A DNA stretch of 64,000 nucleotides from Bacillota bacterium (lineage in GTDB: Bacteria > Bacillota > Clostridia > DSM-8532). The notes under the pieces were generated by a model that was not told the origin of the DNA, made no database searches, and saw only the letters and a list, made by a program, of their open reading frames with translations. Of this stretch, positions 61,833 to 64,000 are shown piece by piece (position 1 is the first letter of the stretch; the number at the start of each line of letters is the position of its first letter). The DNA is taken from positions 18,833 to 82,832 of the forward strand of contig JAEZTB010000049.1 in the NCBI GenBank assembly GCA_023443745.1, given 5' to 3'. The translations under genes and the position numbers were made by a program.

Positions 61833-62000
61833 TAAGCGAAGTATACGTTACGGGTGTTTCAAAGCTTGTTACTTCGTAATAATAACCTCACCCGTTACCA
61901 GAGTTCGTTCCCAGAGGAACGAACAACAGAGGTGCGGAACGCACCAACAAGGCTCGACCCGTTAACAAGTCTAGACCCATAAGCGAAATCAAAGATTTCA
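61833..62000. repeat. modular hairpin repeat, copy C
   Basis: The longest mosaic copy. In order: a TAAGCGAAG block as in copy D, AAAGCTTGTTACTTCGTAAT, AATAACCTCACCCGTTACC, the hairpin GTTCGTTC/GAACGAAC, an added hairpin GGTGCG/CGCACC, the GGCTCGACCC block twice in altered form, and GAAATCAAAGATTTC. Compared with copy B the GGTGCG hairpin and one CTCGACCC unit are extra. With its flanks this explains most of the 519-base gap 61690-62208. Confidence 0.8.
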
Positions 62001-62120
62001 CGAGATTATCGAAGGCATTGAAGCATGATTGTCCAGTCTTTTTGCAGAGGCTGAACAATCATGTTATAATTGTTTCAGTGTAGCATACACTTTCTCTGGC
62101 TTGTATGCAAATTTGCAGCA

Positions 62121-62147
62121 ACATTGTTTTTACATTGTTACATTGTA
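62121..62147 (+). repeat. three ACATTGT repeats before the sigma factor gene
   Basis: ACATTGTT occurs at 62121-62128 and 62132-62139, and ACATTGTA at 62140-62147, about 60 bases before the TTG start of the sigma factor gene. Such tandem units near a promoter may bind a regulator. No standard ECF promoter pair was recognised. Confidence 0.4.
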
Positions 62148-62208
62148 ATAAAAATGAACCTAAATCAACGACTTTCGTCAAATTTAGTGAAGGAGGGAGG
62201 CAAAGCGG

Positions 62209-62724
62209 TTGACTCCTTCGGATATGACACAAGAGATAACACGATTGGTTGAGCAATATGGCAATGATGTCTATAGAGTTGCCTTTGTTATCCTAAAATC
62301 GAAAGAATTAGCAGAGGACGTCTATCAAGAGACCTTCCTTAGGGTATGTCGCTCTTTCTCAAGCTACCGTGGGGAAAGTAGTGAAAAAACATGGATAACC
62401 AGTATTGCTGTCAATATTTGCCGGGATTACATGAGAAGCGCATGGAAAAAGCGTGTTGTGGTAACGGATGAATTCCCAACCCAGTCCTCGGATAGTGATA
62501 CTGAAGAAATCATTGAAAAGCGCAGCGAGAAGCAGGCACTTATTAAGGCCATTATGAAGCTTCCCAATAAATACAGAGAAATTATCCATCTTTATTATTA
62601 TCAGGAGATGGATGTAAAGGATATTGCGGGTATACTGAAGATACCGGGGGGAACCGTGAAGAGCAGGCTGTTTAAGGCAAGGAATCTGCTTCACGACATG
62701 ATAGGAGGTGAGGCTCATGGCTAA
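62209..62724 (+). CDS. ECF-type RNA polymerase sigma factor
   Basis: 171 residues from TTG 62209, nine bases after GGAGGGAGG; ATG 62224 is the other option. Region 2 has YGNDVYRVAFVILKSKELAEDVYQETFLRV, and region 4 has IKAIMKLPNKYREIIHLYYYQEMDVKDIAGIL followed by GGTVKSRLFKARNLL. No region 3, as in all ECF factors. It overlaps the next gene, a membrane protein that is the likely anti-sigma factor. Confidence 0.93.
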   Translation: MTPSDMTQEITRLVEQYGNDVYRVAFVILKSKELAEDVYQETFLRVCRSFSSYRGESSEKTWITSIAVNICRDYMRSAWKKRVVVTDEFPTQSSDSDTEEIIEKRSEKQALIKAIMKLPNKYREIIHLYYYQEMDVKDIAGILKIPGGTVKSRLFKARNLLHDMIGGEAHG

Positions 62725-63868
62725 ATCATTAGATAAAAAGGATTTATCTTCATTTATCAATGATGACACGATAAGAGAAGCATTAAAGACAGGGCTGAAG
62801 AGCATACAAGCCTCGGATGATCTTGTTAGGGAAACACTGAGCAAATGTCAGAATGAGATAGTTCAAGGAAAGAACAGTCATAAGGCCCGCGCTTACATGC
62901 CTTGGGTTTACAAGTTAGGCGCACCCTTGGCAGCAGGTGCATTGATTTTAGTTCTTGCTCTTAATAACAATTCTCTTAAGTCAAGCGATAACTATGCAGC
63001 AGCGGCACCACAGGCATCGGCACAATCGTCGGGTGCGGAAGCCCTTGAAGATGGAGCAACTTCTGCAGAGAAAAAAGATGCTGAACGCTCATCGAATGAC
63101 GTGGAATTTAAAATTAATGAGGCAATTGCTCCTACTGAGGTGCCGGCCCCCGATAGAGGTTTTGGTGATGTAGCTATAGGATTTTCGAAGGGTAGTGCAT
63201 ATACCTCCGGCATGTATGGTCTTAATTCTTCACCTAACCGATCAAAGAACGAGTCGCATAAAGAGCATACTGAGCCGCTGGATGCGTTTAATGGGGCTGT
63301 CAGTCAGTACAATACCGCCAATGGTACACGGTTTACTTTGAATGAAGCTGGTGTAACACGCATTCAGACTGTGTTTAATACAGGCATTCAGGATGATATG
63401 ATTCTAAAGGCCTCAAGCTATAAGGAGCTTTTAAGTGGTGAAGGGTACTGGGCTTTACCCTTAATGAACACCAATGGTGTTATGGAGGGGCTTCTGACGG
63501 TTAATGCGGTTGATCAAGCCAATTCCAATATGACTGTTTCTAGCAATGACCTTTTATATACTTTTAATGATGTTGATTACTTGATTTCCGCTCATCCTGC
63601 AGGTACTCTCATCAGTAAAAGCTGCGAGAGGATGTTTGATACAAGCAGCCTCGTAGATATGGCTGAAGCAAAGGGCTATAAGACAGTTTCCGAACCTGTT
63701 GTGGTAGATATAAACTATGGCATGGATTTTCTGGTGTTTATGGAGGCTGACAAGCAAGAGCTTGCTATTCCTTTCCTGCTTGACGAAAACCTTTTTGGGC
63801 TGGAAAATATGAAAATTTATGCCAGGAATGAATTGTTTAAGATCATTGGTCAGCAAATGCAACAGTGA
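62717..63868 (+). CDS. probable membrane anti-sigma factor, long extracellular domain
   Basis: 383 residues from ATG 62717 after AGGAGG. A cytosolic part of about 65 residues lacks the HxxxCxxC zinc motif of common anti-sigma factors. One membrane helix (LGAPLAAGALILVLALNNN) leads to an Ala/Ser/Glu-rich linker and an extracellular domain of about 200 residues (FNGAVSQYNTANGTRFTLNE, YWALPLMNTNGVMEGLLTV, VVVDINYGMDFLVFMEADKQ). I do not recognise the outer domain. The eight-base overlap with the sigma factor gene supports the pairing. Confidence 0.72.
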   Translation: MAKSLDKKDLSSFINDDTIREALKTGLKSIQASDDLVRETLSKCQNEIVQGKNSHKARAYMPWVYKLGAPLAAGALILVLALNNNSLKSSDNYAAAAPQASAQSSGAEALEDGATSAEKKDAERSSNDVEFKINEAIAPTEVPAPDRGFGDVAIGFSKGSAYTSGMYGLNSSPNRSKNESHKEHTEPLDAFNGAVSQYNTANGTRFTLNEAGVTRIQTVFNTGIQDDMILKASSYKELLSGEGYWALPLMNTNGVMEGLLTVNAVDQANSNMTVSSNDLLYTFNDVDYLISAHPAGTLISKSCERMFDTSSLVDMAEAKGYKTVSEPVVVDINYGMDFLVFMEADKQELAIPFLLDENLFGLENMKIYARNELFKIIGQQMQQ

Positions 63869-63870
63869 AA

Positions 63871-64000
63871 GTTGGTCACTTGAAAAAGTAAGTTCCAGTT
63901 TGCAAAAGTAAAATCAACAAGGTTCAAAACATTGATAAAACCTGTTTTTGACGAGTTAAAAACAGGTTTAAATGTAGTGATTTCTGATCAATAATTATGT
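63871..64000. other. direct repeats and inverted repeat at right edge
   Basis: Two adjacent units of about 20 bases, at 63871-63891 and 63892-63911, share the end AAAAGTAA and a GTT start. An inverted repeat AAACCTGTTTTT/AAAAACAGGTTT (63938-63969) has 12-bp arms around eight bases but no T tract. The tandem units recall the terminal repeats of IS21-like elements, but no transposase is in view. The inverted repeat may instead be a weak end signal of the anti-sigma gene. Confidence 0.35.

Overview
The window looks like chromosome of an anaerobic, spore-forming, plant-polysaccharide-using clostridium (Bacillota, Clostridia). I infer this from YlbJ and DUF2935/DUF4003/DUF5685-type proteins, the rsmD-coaD-ylbJ neighbourhood, strong AGGAGG ribosome sites, frequent TTG/GTG starts, lipoproteins with Gram-positive lipoboxes, a sortase, and ferredoxin-linked indolepyruvate oxidoreductase. 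Species cannot be read from the sequence alone. No rRNA, tRNA, CRISPR array, prophage or complete transposon was seen. Region by region: 1-7456 holds a partial M3 peptidase, a Crp/Fnr regulator, an XRE-cupin regulator with an acyl-CoA synthetase, and a large soluble PAS/GAF histidine kinase. 7457-18777 is a sugar locus: a XylFGH-type ABC importer, then a membrane-anchored binding protein, a LytS/YesM-type kinase, a YesN/AraC response regulator, a second XylF-type lipoprotein, and a secreted GH8 hydrolase. This matches the known XylFII-LytS-YesN xylose-sensing arrangement. Two 29-bp direct repeats exactly 50 bp apart precede xylF, and a long inverted repeat covers the ribosome site of the GH8 gene. 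18879-32629 is housekeeping: recG, rsmD, coaD, ylbJ, an Asp23 protein, a J-domain protein, mutS2, a DUF554 protein, and a short KdpD/KdpE pair without kdpABC that converges on a membrane-anchored protein with a TrkA_N-like pattern. 32784-37942 is an aromatic 2-oxoacid operon (paaK-like ligase, iorA, iorB, aminotransferase) with a leader that contains a complete intrinsic terminator. 38130-48973 carries a frameshifted D-Ala-D-Ala carboxypeptidase, lysA, a large unknown lipoprotein, a DUF2935 protein, tgt, yajC, rimM, trmD, rarA and a sortase. 49078-52455 is a GntR/YtrA-type ABC operon with a perfect palindromic operator on its promoter. 52475-56018 holds an alpha/beta hydrolase, an XRE-AbrB regulator, a class C beta-lactamase-like serine hydrolase and a decayed lipoprotein gene. 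56141-63868 has a cell-surface type I pullulanase, gltX, a DUF4003 protein and an ECF sigma factor with its probable membrane partner. The last 130 bases carry direct repeats that may be the edge of an insertion sequence. A family of modular hairpin repeats sits in at least five intergenic sites (1654-1804, 22484-22535, 23881-24040, 45427-45464, 61833-62000). Copies share exact blocks such as GAAATCAAAGATTTC but differ in which blocks they contain. With the GH8 leader hairpin, the paaK leader and the xylose-sensing locus, these are the parts most worth following up.
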